64,000 bases of DNA, from NCBI GenBank assembly GCA_025965975.1, contig JAOPVX010000194.1:1-64000 (forward strand), in the 5' to 3' direction. The position numbers and the translations under genes were made by a program. The notes under the pieces are model-generated. The model did not search any database and had not been told where the DNA came from. It saw only the letters and a list, made by a program, of their open reading frames with translations. Numbering within the stretch: the stretch's first letter is position 1; the number at the start of each line of letters is the position of its first letter. This document shows, in pieces, positions 52,946 to 62,589 of this stretch. Source of the stretch: Mycobacterium sp. Lineage in GTDB: Bacteria; Actinomycetota; Actinomycetes; Mycobacteriales; Mycobacteriaceae.

Positions 52946-53015
52946 TGATGGATGAGCGACCAGAGCACGCCATTCAGCTAAGGGCCAACGGCCGCGTTGA
53001 ACCACTTGGAGCGCC

Positions 53016-53129
53016 ATGAGTCAGCCAGCGTCGACCGGCCACACCGGCCCCCTGATGGCCAGCAGCGAGCGCCGCACCGTCGTGTCCGTGTGCGGCTTCC
53101 TAGCCACCCTCACCGCACTAAAGCTGTAA
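53016..53129 (+). pseudogene. Alpha/beta hydrolase N-terminal remnant
   Basis: A 37-residue frame starting MSQPASTG, with TVVSVCGFLATL where the intact paralogue at 39057 has TVVFVHGFLDDA, then a TAA at 53127. The leader (GGCCAACGGC ... TTGAACC ... GGAG ... CCATGAGTCAG) also matches copy 1. The oxyanion His is lost and about 215 residues are deleted. It stands between promoter copy 2 and the intact CocE gene, where the left module has an intact hydrolase. Confidence 0.8.
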
Positions 53130-53154
53130 ACCCCCGGCCGACTAGGGAAACACC

Positions 53155-54906
53155 ATGAGCCTAAGCGACCAACGAGGCCCCTTCGCAGTATCACGCGAAC
53201 GCGACATCGGCATGACCACCCGCGACGGCAAACGACTGCTGGCTGACATCTACCGACCCACAGGAATCGAATCAGCCCCGGTACTCCTACGCCGCACCCC
53301 CTACGGCAACCGAAACAACGACCTCGCCGAAACATTCACCGAAGCCGACTTTTACGCCTCGCATGGCTACCTCACCGTCGTGCAGAACACCCGGGGCCGC
53401 TTCGGATCAGAAGGTGTCTGGTACCCGTTCGTTTACGAGGCAAACGACGGGTACGACGCGATTGAATGGGCCGCTCGCCTCCCCGGCTCGAACGGGCGAG
53501 TCGGGACATTCGGCCAGTCGTACGGGGCACTGGCACAGTACTTGGCGGCAACCCAACGGCCGCAACACCTCGTCACGTGCATTCCGGTTTCGGCACCTCT
53601 TGCCGCGTTCGAAAACTACTGGTACAACCGTGGTGCACTCGAGCTGAGCTGGACGTTGAGTTACTTCCTGAACATGGCAGTAGACGTCTTGGGCGCAGGT
53701 GGAGATGTCGACCGGCTGGCTCGGCTCGAGGCGCTCAAAGCCGACCCGTCGGCGCGATTCTCGCCGCTAGTGGATTCGGCGCTGCGCCACCTGCCGCTGT
53801 CGGACTGGATCGACACCTTCGGGGAGGGCGCACCGTTCCTTGCCGACGTGCTCCACCACTCAACGGACGGAGCTTACTGGTGGGCGGTCGACCTTCGCCG
53901 CCAGCTCGTCAACATCGACGTTCCGATGCTTCACCTCGGCTCGTGGTACGACATCGCAAACTGGGATACGCCACAGTACTTCAACGGACTGCGCAAGCAG
54001 GCAATGTCTGAACGCGCGCGCGAGAACCAAGCAATGATCATGGGTCCATGGGCGCATCTGCTGCCCTACAGCCAGCCGACCTCCGGAGGCACCGGCGACA
54101 TCGACTTCGGTCCGCTGGCGGCTACTTCGTTGGTATCGGTGCAACTCGCGTGGTTTGACCATTACCTCAAGGAGGACGGACGAGAGCTCCCGCGGGCGCC
54201 AGTCCGAATCTTCGTCATGGGCAAGAACCGTTGGCGTGATGAGAGCCAATGGCCGTTGGCGCGGGCCGAATTGACTGACTACTACCTCCACAGTGGAGGA
54301 TCGGCCAACACAGCGGACGGAGACGGTACGCTGACCGCGGAGCCGCCTGGAGCAGAAGATCCTGACCAGTATCGGTATGACCCGGATAACCCCGTTCCGA
54401 CCGCCGGCGGACGGTATGTGGGCGGCGGCGTCAGCAACCAGGACGCTAACCAGGCGCGGGACGACGTCTTGGTCTACACCGCTAACCTGCTGGATCGCCC
54501 GGTCGAACTCACCGGTCCCATCGACGCATATCTGCATGTCTGCACCGATGGCCCGGATACCGATTTCGTTGGCGTCCTATGCGATGTGCATCCCGACGGC
54601 TTCGTGCAGAATCTGGCGGAAGGCATTGTGCGTGGACGTTTCCGAGACTCCTTCGACGACCCGCAGCCGATGGAGCCGGACACCGTCTACGAGCTACAGG
54701 TGCCGCTGGGCAACGTCAGCCACGTTGTCGCGGCTGGACACCGGATTCGACTGCATGTCACGTCGAGCAACTTCCCTCGATGGGACCGCAACACCAATAC
54801 CGGGGAGCGGATCGACAAGGCGACTCGCACCCGGGTCGCTGAGCAGACCCTGTTCCACGACGCGCTGCGGCCATCCCGTCTCGTTCTGCCTGTCCTCCCC
54901 GCGTGA
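53155..54906 (+). CDS. CocE/NonD family hydrolase (X-Pro dipeptidyl-peptidase S15 type)
   Basis: 583 residues from ATG 53155. Alpha/beta core: RDGKRLLADIYRPTGIESAP, VLLRRTPYGN, GYLTVVQNTRGRFGSEG, nucleophile RVGTFGQSYGALAQYLAATQ (Ser122), then an Asp/His set in the helical and C-terminal region and a jelly-roll domain (SNFPRWDRNTNTG). Same family as cocaine esterase and alpha-amino-acid ester hydrolases. No signal peptide. Controlled by promoter copy 2; followed by a LysR gene. Confidence 0.88.
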   Translation: MSLSDQRGPFAVSRERDIGMTTRDGKRLLADIYRPTGIESAPVLLRRTPYGNRNNDLAETFTEADFYASHGYLTVVQNTRGRFGSEGVWYPFVYEANDGYDAIEWAARLPGSNGRVGTFGQSYGALAQYLAATQRPQHLVTCIPVSAPLAAFENYWYNRGALELSWTLSYFLNMAVDVLGAGGDVDRLARLEALKADPSARFSPLVDSALRHLPLSDWIDTFGEGAPFLADVLHHSTDGAYWWAVDLRRQLVNIDVPMLHLGSWYDIANWDTPQYFNGLRKQAMSERARENQAMIMGPWAHLLPYSQPTSGGTGDIDFGPLAATSLVSVQLAWFDHYLKEDGRELPRAPVRIFVMGKNRWRDESQWPLARAELTDYYLHSGGSANTADGDGTLTAEPPGAEDPDQYRYDPDNPVPTAGGRYVGGGVSNQDANQARDDVLVYTANLLDRPVELTGPIDAYLHVCTDGPDTDFVGVLCDVHPDGFVQNLAEGIVRGRFRDSFDDPQPMEPDTVYELQVPLGNVSHVVAAGHRIRLHVTSSNFPRWDRNTNTGERIDKATRTRVAEQTLFHDALRPSRLVLPVLPA

Positions 54907-54976
54907 TGCGCGCCGCAGAGACCTTTGATCGACTCGCTATCGAATTCGAAACCGACACTCAGAGAAGAGTAAGGCC

Positions 54977-55876
54977 ATGGATCTACGGCAGATCGACTGC
55001 TTCCTGGAGGTGGCACATGAACTCCACTTCGGCCGCGCCGCCCGGAACATGTTCCTCGCACAGTCGTCAGTCTCGGAGTCAATACACGCACTGGAGCGCG
55101 AGGTGGGTGGACCGCTTTTCGACCGCACCAGCCGCCGAGTTTCATTGACTCCCCTCGGAGTTCGCTTCCGGCTCGGTGCCGAACCCGCGGCCGCCGCGTT
55201 GCGGAAGACACTTGAGGAGTGTCAGCATCAAGCTCGAGGAGAGGCGACGGTCCTCCGAATCGGCTTCCTGGGAGGCGGCCTCTATGAGTTGACCCTCCCG
55301 TTGATGGCGAAGCTGAAGGAGGTGCTTCACGGCGTGACCCTGGATTGGGTGGAGCTTACGCTCATTGACCAATTTCGAGCGGTTGCCGACGGCCGGGTCG
55401 ACGCCGCCTTCTGTCGCCTCCCACTGGGTCACGATGACGTCATCGCCGGTGACAGCTTGCTGGTAGACAGCCGAAAGTTGGTCGTACCCATCGGTCATCG
55501 ACTGGATCACAGCAGCCTCGTCGACCCGGAGGAACTTGCCTACGAGGCACTGCCGTCCGTTCCTGACGATCCGCAAGCTATGCCGTGGACGGCATTTCAC
55601 TTCCCGCGGTTTACTCCCCACGGTCATCCGATTGGAAGGGGTCCTGTCGTCAGGACCGTCCGTGAGTGCCTAGCCGCGGTGGAGGCGGGGGCCGCTGTGG
55701 TGGTCATGTGTTCCCGCTCGGAGTCGTACTATTCGAATCCTGGTGTCCGATACCTGAATATCGATCTTCCGCCGGTGCCGACAGCGCTGGTCCGACGACG
55801 GTCTGACACTCGGCAAGCCATCCTGGATCTTGACAATTGTGCGCGGACCGTCGCAGGGACACGTGCTGCAGCATAG
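54977..55876 (+). CDS. LysR-family transcriptional regulator
   Basis: 299 residues. N-terminal winged helix MDLRQIDCFLEVAHELHFGR, AARNMFLAQSSVSESIHALE and LFDRTSRRVSLTPLG, then a periplasmic-binding-like effector domain (LRIGFLGGGLYELTLPLMAK and GRVDAAFCRLP). It lies 70 bp after CocE on the same strand, not divergent as is most typical, so it may act on CocE, the convergent acetoacetyl-CoA synthetase gene or distant targets. The effector is unknown. Confidence 0.9.
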   Translation: MDLRQIDCFLEVAHELHFGRAARNMFLAQSSVSESIHALEREVGGPLFDRTSRRVSLTPLGVRFRLGAEPAAAALRKTLEECQHQARGEATVLRIGFLGGGLYELTLPLMAKLKEVLHGVTLDWVELTLIDQFRAVADGRVDAAFCRLPLGHDDVIAGDSLLVDSRKLVVPIGHRLDHSSLVDPEELAYEALPSVPDDPQAMPWTAFHFPRFTPHGHPIGRGPVVRTVRECLAAVEAGAAVVVMCSRSESYYSNPGVRYLNIDLPPVPTALVRRRSDTRQAILDLDNCARTVAGTRAAA

Positions 55877-55916
55877 GAACAAACATCAAGGACCACAACG
55901 AGTATCGCGACGTAGA

Positions 55917-57884
55917 TCAGTGGAGTCCGACAAAGGCGTTGAGGGCATCCGGATTCTGAAGCGTCGCTACGCTGACGGCCTTTTCCGCAGCTACGCCCGC
56001 GATAATCCGCTTTACTGGAACCTCGCATTTCTTGCCGTTGAGTGTGCGAGGGATAGCGTCGACGACGACGAACCGGTCGGGCACATGCCGCGGGGACAGA
56101 CCCGAGCGAATCAGTGTGCGCAACGAAGGCTCCACGTCCGGCAAGTCAACGCCGGTCCGAAGTACTAGGAAACACAAAAGCTCACCCTCGTCTGTGGCTC
56201 CGAGTTCAGTGGTGTCGATCACCAACGAGTCCACGACATCGTCGAGTTCTTCGACCACCGAGTAGAAGTCCGCGGTGCCCATCCTCACCCCGCCTCGATT
56301 CAGCGTGGAGTCCGACCGCCCGTAGATCACGAACGAGTCCCGAGGTGTCGCCCGTACCCAGTCGCCATGGCGCCAGAAGCCCGCGAAGTCCTCAAAGTAC
56401 GCCTCGCGCAGCCGAGTACCCGCTGGGTCGTTCCAGAACGAGACCGGCATAGAGGGCATCGGCTTGCCGATGACGAGCTCGCCCACCTCATCCTGTATAG
56501 CCTGACCGTGCTCGTCCGCCGCGTGTACGTCGGCTCCCAGACATGCGCAGGACAGCTCGCCCAACCAGACCGGCACTGTAGGAGCTGATCCGACGAACGC
56601 TGTGCACACATCCGTCCCGCCCGATATCGAGCAGATCTGAATGTCCCCGCCGACGGCCTCCCCCACCCATCGGAACCCTTCTGCCGACAACGGCTGGCCC
56701 GTCGACCCAAGAGCGCGCATGGCGGACAGATCGTGGGACTCCCGCGGCTGCAGGCCTGCCTTAAGGCACACCTGGATGAAAGGCGCCGACACACCGAACA
56801 CCGTCACCCGATACTTCTCGGCCAGCGCCCATAGCGCCCCGAGGTCTGGATAACCTGGGTCGCCGTCGTAGAGGACGATGGTCGACCCGACCAACAAGCC
56901 GCTTACCAGAAGGTTCCACATCATCCAACCTGTGGTGGTGAACCAGAAGAACCGTTCACCCGGGCCGAGGTCGTTGTGTAATCGATGCATTTTCAAGTGC
57001 TCGAGCACGATCCCGCCATGCCCGTGGACGATGCCTTTGGGTAGGCCCGTCGTACCCGACGAATAGAGCACCCACAGCGGGTGGTCAAACGGCACCGGCT
57101 CGAACTCGAGTCCTCCTGGGACCCTGGTGAATTCCGCCCACGGCGCGGCGCCCTCCAGCGCGGCCTCCGGATCGAGGTAAGGCACCAGTATCGTCTGCCG
57201 CAAGGTTGGCAGTTGCGCCCGCAGCGTCGCGATATTCTCGCGAATGTCGAACCGCTTGCCGCCATAGAGGTAACCGTCGACGGCGAGCAGTACCTTCGGC
57301 TCGATCTGGGCGAAGCGGTCGCCGACCGCCACTGGCCCAAACTCCGGCGGACACGACGACCAGATCGCCCCAAGCGATGCTGCCGCGAGGAACATCACCA
57401 GCGTCTCTGGACAGTTTGGCGCTAATGCGACTACCCGGTCCCCGCGGCCAACCCCGGCAACAATCAGTCCCGCTCGCGCCCGTCCCACTTGATCACGCAA
57501 GTCCGCATGCGTGATCGCCCGCTCCAGGCCATCCTCTCTGGCAAAGAGCACCGCGACGTCGCCGTCCTGCCGGCCCGGCCCCGGCGTGAGCGCGTGCTCG
57601 GCGTAATTCAGCGTCGCCCCGGGAAACCATTGCGCGCCTGGCATTTCCGCCGATCCGAGTACCGCCGATGGAGTACCTCGGAATATAATCCCGAGATACT
57701 CCGCCGCGGCAGACCAGAACCCCTCTAGGTCCCGTACCGACCACGCATGCAGGGCCCCGTAGTCCAGAGGATCTAGATCGACGTGCCGTGTCCGACGCAC
57801 CCATTGGCTGAAGTCGGCGATCGCGGTCGTGCGCGCGTGCTCCGGGAGGGGCGACCATAGGACCTCGGAGTTAGCCGCCTTCAT
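55917..57884 (-). CDS. Acetoacetyl-CoA synthetase
   Basis: 655 residues, the usual size of AACS (acetoacetate--CoA ligase, AMP-forming). N-terminus EVLWSPLPEHARTTAIADF, then AGLIVAGVGRGDRVVALAPN, AMP-binding P-loop LYSSGTTGLPKGIVHGHGGI, WFTTTGWMMWNLLVSGLLVG, ISGGTDVCTAF, and YGRSDSTLNRGGVRMGTADF near the C-terminal hinge; the terminal Lys lies in TLNGKKCEVPVKRIIAG. It activates acetoacetate for lipid or polymer synthesis. Upstream is an enoyl-CoA hydratase gene on the same strand. Confidence 0.92.
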   Translation of the reverse strand: MKAANSEVLWSPLPEHARTTAIADFSQWVRRTRHVDLDPLDYGALHAWSVRDLEGFWSAAAEYLGIIFRGTPSAVLGSAEMPGAQWFPGATLNYAEHALTPGPGRQDGDVAVLFAREDGLERAITHADLRDQVGRARAGLIVAGVGRGDRVVALAPNCPETLVMFLAAASLGAIWSSCPPEFGPVAVGDRFAQIEPKVLLAVDGYLYGGKRFDIRENIATLRAQLPTLRQTILVPYLDPEAALEGAAPWAEFTRVPGGLEFEPVPFDHPLWVLYSSGTTGLPKGIVHGHGGIVLEHLKMHRLHNDLGPGERFFWFTTTGWMMWNLLVSGLLVGSTIVLYDGDPGYPDLGALWALAEKYRVTVFGVSAPFIQVCLKAGLQPRESHDLSAMRALGSTGQPLSAEGFRWVGEAVGGDIQICSISGGTDVCTAFVGSAPTVPVWLGELSCACLGADVHAADEHGQAIQDEVGELVIGKPMPSMPVSFWNDPAGTRLREAYFEDFAGFWRHGDWVRATPRDSFVIYGRSDSTLNRGGVRMGTADFYSVVEELDDVVDSLVIDTTELGATDEGELLCFLVLRTGVDLPDVEPSLRTLIRSGLSPRHVPDRFVVVDAIPRTLNGKKCEVPVKRIIAGVAAEKAVSVATLQNPDALNAFVGLH

Positions 57885-58021
57885 TGTGTCTGCCCTTCCC
57901 GGATGGTCGCGACTGTTACGTGCCCGACAGGACCGTCATGTACTGACCAGTCGCGGGGTTCAATCCAAATGAGATCGGCGTAATCGAGACAGCGCCGTTG
58001 TCCAACGCCGCGCAACGCCAG

Positions 58022-58813
58022 CTAGCGCCCTGCAAACTCCATGCGTGGGCGTGGTCGACCCTCGCGGTAGGCCGCGATTCCGCTCTTGAGCCCGTTGGCC
58101 CAGTCTTCGGACTTCAGTAGCGGGAGGTACAGGTCGGCCACGATGTCGTCGGCCGCGGCGACACCTCCGACTGCCCAGGTCCGCAACAGGGCCTTGTGCG
58201 CTCCGTGGGCCAGCGTGGGGCCCGTGGCGAGTGACTGTGCAAAGTCCGTGGCTTGGGCAAGCAGATCGGCTTCGTCGACCAACCGGTTCACGCCGCCGTG
58301 CCGATACAGGGTTTCGGCCGGCACCTCCTCGGACGTGAGTGCCCACTCGTAGGCAAGCAGCGGTCCGACTCGCTGAGCCGAACGATAAACTCCGCCCAAC
58401 GCCGTCACTAGGCCTAGGGATTGCTCCGAGTGGCTAAATCGTGCATTCTTCGCCGCAAAGATAATGTCGGTATGCAGGACGAGCTCCCAGCCGCCGCCAT
58501 TGCACAGGCCTTGCACCGCTGCGATCACCGGGATCGACAAATGCTCAAGCCGATTGAAGACATTGAGATAGCCGCCCAACTGGGCGGCCCACTCCTCCGG
58601 TTCAAGCGTTTCCCACGGAACAATGTCTCCGCCGTGACAAAAGTCTGGGCCGTCCCCTGCCAGTATCAGCGCCCTCGCGTGGCTGCTGACGATTTCGTCG
58701 ATGGCGTGGTCAATCTCGGTCACCATCGCCTTGTGAAATCGGTTGTCAGGCGGCTTACGTAGCGTGATTGTAGCGACGTCGGATTTCAGTTCGAGTCCGA
58801 TATTGTTCGCCAT
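58022..58813 (-). CDS. Enoyl-CoA hydratase/isomerase family protein
   Basis: 263 residues, crotonase fold. Oxyanion-hole and catalytic pattern: LAGDGPDFCHGGDIVPWE, IAAVQGLCNGGGWELVLHTD (Glu at the first catalytic position), ARFSHSEQSLGLVTALGGVY (Glu in SEQS at the second position). Both glutamates suggest real hydratase activity, though the unusual surrounding residues point to a nonstandard substrate. Start ATG 58813. It lies 137 bp upstream of the AACS gene on the same strand. Confidence 0.88.
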   Translation of the reverse strand: MANNIGLELKSDVATITLRKPPDNRFHKAMVTEIDHAIDEIVSSHARALILAGDGPDFCHGGDIVPWETLEPEEWAAQLGGYLNVFNRLEHLSIPVIAAVQGLCNGGGWELVLHTDIIFAAKNARFSHSEQSLGLVTALGGVYRSAQRVGPLLAYEWALTSEEVPAETLYRHGGVNRLVDEADLLAQATDFAQSLATGPTLAHGAHKALLRTWAVGGVAAADDIVADLYLPLLKSEDWANGLKSGIAAYREGRPRPRMEFAGR

Positions 58814-58882
58814 GATTGCCGATCACCATTCTTCCTTGAATAGGCACCATCAAATTCTCCGCTAGACGCATCGGGTATTAGT

Positions 58883-58908
58883 GACACAACCCACGTAAGA
58901 TTTGTGTC
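58883..58908. promoter_or_regulatory. Inverted repeat in promoter of the enoyl-CoA hydratase gene
   Basis: GACACAA (58883-58889) and TTGTGTC (58902-58908), 12-bp centre, in the AT-rich gap upstream of the hydratase and downstream of the acyl-CoA ligase gene. A plausible operator; the regulator is unknown. Confidence 0.4.
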
Positions 58909-59061
58909 CGCATGCGATTCGCGAAGTTAATGTCCACGTTAGCAACTTGCCCAGGCCAATCAAGCGGCCAATGTCGATCCATTAATCGGCAGTGCCGATC
59001 GGTGCAACGCCGGCGTCGCGCGAACTCTGCACGCCGTGTCTCGGACGGGCGTTGATGTGGC

Positions 59062-60651
59062 TCACTGGGCTCCGCGCTGAACGCCCGCCCATGCCTTGTT
59101 GCGCAGCACAAATTTCTGGATCTTTCCCGTGGCGGTTTTCGGCAGGTCACCGAATGTCACGGTCTGTGGTGCCTTAAACCGGGCCAGCCGCTTCTTTACG
59201 TGGTCGATGATCTCGGCCTCAGTCACCGATGCTCCGTCCTGCAGGGTCACGTAGGCGGCCGGGACCTCGCCCCATCGCTCGTCGGGTACGGCGATAACGG
59301 CGGCCTCCAACACGGCCGGATGGTCCATGATCGCCTGTTCGATCTCGACCGATGCGATGTTCTCGCCGCCCGAGATGATCACGTCCTTGCTGCGGTCCCG
59401 GATCTCCACGTAACCGTCGGGATGCACCACGCCAATATCGCCAGTACGAAACCAGCCGTCGGGAGCCGCGGCGGCCGTCGCCTCTGGGTCTTTGAAGTAG
59501 CCGAGCATCACGTTGTTGCCGCGCAGTGCGACCTGACCGGTCGTGCTGCCATCAGCGGGAACGTCGGAGCCGTCCTCGGCGATCACCCGCGGGGTAAAGG
59601 TGATCATGTTCCCGACGCCTTGGCGTGCCTTCAGCCGGGCCTGGGCGTCGGCATCAAGGCCGTCCCACTCCGGACGCCAGTCGCAGAGCATTGTGGGCCC
59701 AAACGCCTCAGTCAGCCCGTAAAGGTGCATCACCTCGAAGCCCAGGTCGGTCATCCTGCGCAGGATCGCGGGCGACGGCGGAGCGCCGCCCGTCGCGATC
59801 TGCACGACCCGGTCATGAGGTGTCCCGCCGGCTGCCTCCTTCGCGTAGGCGATCATCGATAGCACCGTCGGCGCCCCGTTGAGGTGTGTGACGCCCTCCT
59901 GGCGGATGAGCCGCCACACCTCTGCGGCGTCCACCTTCGGCAGACACACGTGCGTCGCCGCGGCGGCAGTCACAGCCCAAGGGAAGCACCAGCCGTTGCA
60001 ATGGAACATCGGCAGCGTCCACAGATGCACAGCGCTTGGTGTGAGCCTGGTGTGCCCGACCATCGCCAGAGCTTGCAAATATGCGCCCCGGTGGTGGTAC
60101 ATCACGCCTTTTGGGCGTCCTGTGGTGCCCGATGTGTAATTGATCGACAACAGCGATCGTTCATCTGATGGCGTCAGGTGCATCGGCGCCGCGGCCGCCA
60201 GCATGGACTCGTACTCCCCGCCATCACCGGCGCCGGCGCGGATTCGTTGCGGCGGGTTGCTCATCTGCGCGGCGACCGCGTCCACCAATTCGTCAAAAGC
60301 CGGATCGTGCACCAACACTGCGGCCTCGGAGTGCTCCAGGATATAGGCCATCTCGCCCGCCGAGAGCCGGGTGTTGATCGCGACCAGCGGAACACCCGCC
60401 CAGGGCACCCCGTAGTGCGCTTCCAACAGTGCGTGGGTGTTGGGGGCGAGCACCGCAGCAGGGCGGCCATGCGCGAGCGGCGCCACCGCTCCGGCCAGCT
60501 GCGTACATCGCTGGTGCAGTTCGGCATAGGTCCATCGCCGGTCGCCGTCGACGACCGCAACCCGTTGACCGTGGGCCGCGGCGGCCCGGTCCAGGTAGGC
60601 GGTCGGGGTCAAGGGCTCGAACGAAAGATCGACTAGGGGAATGGACACCAT
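59062..60651 (-). CDS. Acyl-CoA synthetase (FadD-type, AMP-forming)
   Basis: 529 residues. N-terminus LVDLSFEPLTPTAYLDRAAA, P-loop SINYTSGTTGRPKGVMYHHR, A5 region HLYGLTEAFGPTMLCDW, hinge GYVEIRDRSKDVIISGGENI, and A10 PKTATGKIQKFVLRNKA with the catalytic Lys. It ligates a medium-chain or aromatic acid to CoA; closest in style to the AlkK/medium-chain group. Same orientation as the hydratase and AACS genes, so a catabolic set. Confidence 0.9.
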   Translation of the reverse strand: MVSIPLVDLSFEPLTPTAYLDRAAAAHGQRVAVVDGDRRWTYAELHQRCTQLAGAVAPLAHGRPAAVLAPNTHALLEAHYGVPWAGVPLVAINTRLSAGEMAYILEHSEAAVLVHDPAFDELVDAVAAQMSNPPQRIRAGAGDGGEYESMLAAAAPMHLTPSDERSLLSINYTSGTTGRPKGVMYHHRGAYLQALAMVGHTRLTPSAVHLWTLPMFHCNGWCFPWAVTAAAATHVCLPKVDAAEVWRLIRQEGVTHLNGAPTVLSMIAYAKEAAGGTPHDRVVQIATGGAPPSPAILRRMTDLGFEVMHLYGLTEAFGPTMLCDWRPEWDGLDADAQARLKARQGVGNMITFTPRVIAEDGSDVPADGSTTGQVALRGNNVMLGYFKDPEATAAAAPDGWFRTGDIGVVHPDGYVEIRDRSKDVIISGGENIASVEIEQAIMDHPAVLEAAVIAVPDERWGEVPAAYVTLQDGASVTEAEIIDHVKKRLARFKAPQTVTFGDLPKTATGKIQKFVLRNKAWAGVQRGAQ

Positions 60652-60779
60652 CGTCTCCTATTACCTGCCTCGGATACATCGTTGGCGTGCCGCGTTGCAC
60701 CCGCCGACGGTGTTTGGGGACTTGCGTTTGGACGGCGGTGGGCGTTGTGCGCGTGGTGAACTGCCCATATTGGCGAGTT

Positions 60780-61766
60780 TCACGGCCGCACGATGGCCGG
60801 TGGACCAGCAGTACTCACCGCGCCGGGGTTCGAATGTGCCCTGAGGAAAGCTGCGAGGTGGTCAATGGCGATCGCGGACTCCGGGATGCCGGCAGAAATG
60901 TACACGGGCCAGTCGTGTACTCCGTGGCGCCACGATTCGAACGTCACCTCGACGCCCACGCTGAGCGCGGCGTCGCGGATGCGAGTCGCGTCGTCGTAGA
61001 GGATTTCGTTCTCGCCGACCTGAATCAACAGCGGAGGCAGGCCGTGCAGGTCGGCGAAGACGGCCGAGCACCGGGGGTCGTCGCGGGACCCTGCGCCGAC
61101 ATATGCGACAGCCATGGACTCGAGAAGTTCGCGCGTTACATACGGGTCCATCTCCTTGCGCTGACTGATCGACGCACCGGTAAAGGTCAGATCGGCGAAC
61201 GGTGAAATGACGGCGAGACTGGCGGGCAGCGCCAGGCCCTCGTCTCGAGCGGCGACGGTCATGGCGACGGCAAGGTTCCCGCCGGCGGAATCGCCCAGGA
61301 CGGCCAATGTCGTCGGATCCGTGGCACCGTCGTTGATGAGCCAACGGTAGGCGCCCAGACAGTCGTGGAACGCACCAGGGAAGGGTGTTTCCGGGGCGAG
61401 CCGGTAGTCCACGGCGTGCACGCGGGCGTTGGCGGCCAGGGCGACCGCGGCCGCCAGCGGAAGGTACCGGTCGGGCGGAGAACCGCTGACGTAGCCGCCG
61501 CCGTGGAAGTACACGACGGTGCGATCCGGGGAATTGAACCGCGGCTCAAGGGTGATGGCGGGTACGCCGCCGAGATCGGTGTCGCTGCGCGTCACGCCCT
61601 CGCGCTGTTGCCCGGCATTGAAGTCACGGATGTCTGCCGTGTCGTCGGCTGAGGTCGACCTCGCCTTCAGGACTCCGACGAAGGCCTGCAGCAGCAGCGA
61701 CGATTCGCCCGCGCCGTCGGGACTGAGGGATCGTGCCGGCACATCACCTGACTCGGATCGGGTCAT
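60780..61766 (-). CDS. HSL-family alpha/beta hydrolase (Lip-type esterase)
   Basis: 328 residues. Hormone-sensitive-lipase signature: VVYFHGGGYVSGSPPDRYLP (oxyanion HGGG), then LAVLGDSAGGNLAVAMTVAA (Ser160), Asp in PPLLIQVGENEILYDDATRI, His in ESWRHGVHDWP. No signal peptide, probably cytoplasmic. Mycobacterial LipH/LipN-like enzymes hydrolyse short-chain esters. Upstream of it on the same strand is the GAF gene. Confidence 0.9.
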   Translation of the reverse strand: MTRSESGDVPARSLSPDGAGESSLLLQAFVGVLKARSTSADDTADIRDFNAGQQREGVTRSDTDLGGVPAITLEPRFNSPDRTVVYFHGGGYVSGSPPDRYLPLAAAVALAANARVHAVDYRLAPETPFPGAFHDCLGAYRWLINDGATDPTTLAVLGDSAGGNLAVAMTVAARDEGLALPASLAVISPFADLTFTGASISQRKEMDPYVTRELLESMAVAYVGAGSRDDPRCSAVFADLHGLPPLLIQVGENEILYDDATRIRDAALSVGVEVTFESWRHGVHDWPVYISAGIPESAIAIDHLAAFLRAHSNPGAVSTAGPPAIVRP

Positions 61767-61912
61767 CGCTGATTCCTTCTGTTGGTGGAAGATCGTGTCC
61801 GCGACGTCGGTGGCTTTGACGTCGCGCTTGCCCTCGCCTCACGCCGTGGCAGGGGCTTCGACCCGGGTGGACCGACCCGCTCCCTTTCCTCTGAACCAGC
61901 ACGGGCTATGGG

Positions 61913-62437
61913 TCAGTCAGTATCGAGTGCGGAGGCGTCGCTGCGCAGGACTGCTTCCACTGACCGTCTCAGCGTGTCGAGTTCGTGGTGGGCGCCGGCG
62001 TCGTAGTCCCGCGAGTGGTCATCGAGCACGCACACTGTGCCGACGACGTTTCCGTCGGGGTTGCGGACAGGTAGGCCCAGATAGTTGGACAGACCGAATG
62101 CGGTCTCGTCCTCATTGCCTGCGGATATCTCGTCGGCGCGCGAGTCGCGGACGTACAGCGTCTCTCCGCTGTCGACGACGCGCTCGCAATACAGTGGGGC
62201 GCGGTCCGTTGCGTCGCCGGCCTTCTGCCCGACGCCCCCGACGGGGTAGTGCACCGATGCCGCGCCGGCCGTTGCCGCAACGACCATCGAATCCGGGTCG
62301 GACCGCATGATCAGCACGGACTTGACGTCCAGTTTCTCAGCGATCGCCTCTAGCCCCGCTGCCAGTGACTGCAATCCGGGTGTGGCGTTCTTGACTGTGG
62401 CCTGCTGGCTCGGCGGGCCGGGGTTCGGTGTGGTCAT
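61913..62437 (-). CDS. GAF-domain protein
   Basis: 174 residues consisting almost only of one GAF domain: LAAGLEAIAEKLDVKSVLIM, a central APLYCERVVDSGETLYVRDS, and NYLGLPVRNPDGNVVGTVCV LDDHSRD. No output domain is attached, so it may bind a small ligand or redox cofactor or act through a partner. Its ATG overlaps the stop of a truncated SDR frame by 4 bp. Confidence 0.82.
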   Translation of the reverse strand: MTTPNPGPPSQQATVKNATPGLQSLAAGLEAIAEKLDVKSVLIMRSDPDSMVVAATAGAASVHYPVGGVGQKAGDATDRAPLYCERVVDSGETLYVRDSRADEISAGNEDETAFGLSNYLGLPVRNPDGNVVGTVCVLDDHSRDYDAGAHHELDTLRRSVEAVLRSDASALDTD

Positions 62438-62589
62438 CGCCTTGTCATCTTCCTGTCTGGTTCGGGGCGCGGTTTCAGCGCTGGGGCCTGGACGACGATG
62501 GTGCTGGCATCGGCGAATGTTCGGGTGAAAGCACGGCCCATATATTGGGACATCCCGGTGATCAACGTGACCTTATCGTCGAGTCGCAT
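62434..62589 (-). pseudogene. SDR N-terminal fragment coupled to GAF gene
   Basis: 51 residues from ATG 62589, with GAGGAAG 10 nt upstream. It reads MRLDDKVTLITGMSQYMGRA then FTRTFADASTIVV, a short-chain dehydrogenase Rossmann start with the TGxxxxxG glycine motif, after which homology is lost and the frame ends TGA 62434-62436, inside the GAF start (ATGA). A typical SDR is about 250 residues. The remnant still offers a ribosome site and may couple translation to the GAF gene. Confidence 0.72.
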
